Under the pieces are notes generated by a model, which ran no database searches, was not told where the DNA came from, and saw only the letters and a program-made list of their open reading frames with translations. The translations under genes were made by a program, and so were the position numbers. Positions 41,456 to 41,472 of a stretch of 41,472 nt of DNA are shown here, piece after piece (position 1 is the first letter of the stretch; each line of letters begins with the position of its first letter). Source of the DNA: Candidatus Flavonifractor merdigallinarum. Lineage in GTDB: Bacteria; Bacillota; Clostridia; Oscillospirales; Oscillospiraceae. The DNA is taken from the NCBI GenBank assembly GCA_019115265.1, contig DXDX01000063.1, forward strand, positions 1-41,472, written 5' to 3'.

Positions 41456-41472
41456 CGCTGTCCGCGCAGGAC

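Overview
The window looks like chromosome of a GC-rich Clostridia-type Firmicute, most likely Oscillospiraceae (Flavonifractor / Pseudoflavonifractor / Lawsonibacter-like). This rests on gene order and style, not on a database search: strong AGGAGG ribosome binding sites, the Firmicute rimP-nusA-ylxR-ylxQ-infB-rbfA-nrnA-truB-ribF order, an SLH-domain surface protein, a Thermotoga-type DAHP synthase and a selA-selB-selC locus. Most genes lie on the minus strand in tightly coupled operons with ATGA, GTGA or TAATG overlaps.

Layout. 1-6270 (minus): the first 13 genes of the S10 ribosomal protein operon, rpsJ to a cut-off rplX, with a TTGACA promoter and a structured leader of about 270 nt. 6286-7704: a GT-C type membrane glycosyltransferase with its own promoter. 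7797-16312 (minus): an aromatic amino acid operon aroF-aroB-aroA-aroC-pheA-aroK-aroQ-orf-aroE covering the shikimate pathway and the first steps to phenylalanine. Just upstream lies a 34-codon leader peptide rich in Phe/Tyr/Trp codons followed by an intrinsic terminator, so the operon is probably controlled by ribosome-mediated attenuation. 16367-18688: SLH-domain exported protein. 18800-27400 (minus): the transcription/translation operon rimP to ribF. 27472-32545 (plus): MoxR ATPase, DUF58 protein, membrane transglutaminase, then a CofE-like protein. 32559-32868: a run of palindromes. 32869-36470 (minus): tRNA-Sec, selB and selA, a nearly complete selenocysteine decoding set. 36563-37579 (plus): a soluble transglutaminase-like protein. 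37883-41244 (minus): a four-gene peptide/nickel-type ABC transporter with no substrate-binding protein in view.

The best candidates for something undescribed are RNA-level and repeat features: the aromatic leader peptide attenuator; a 61-nt stem-loop placed just before the infB ribosome binding site; leader terminators in the S10 and nusA operons; a diverged 29-nt direct repeat of the infB 3' end; seven adjacent palindromes next to tRNA-Sec; and two copies of a composite palindromic intergenic repeat. The protein-level oddity is a degenerate alpha/beta-hydrolase-like protein that is translationally embedded in the shikimate operon.
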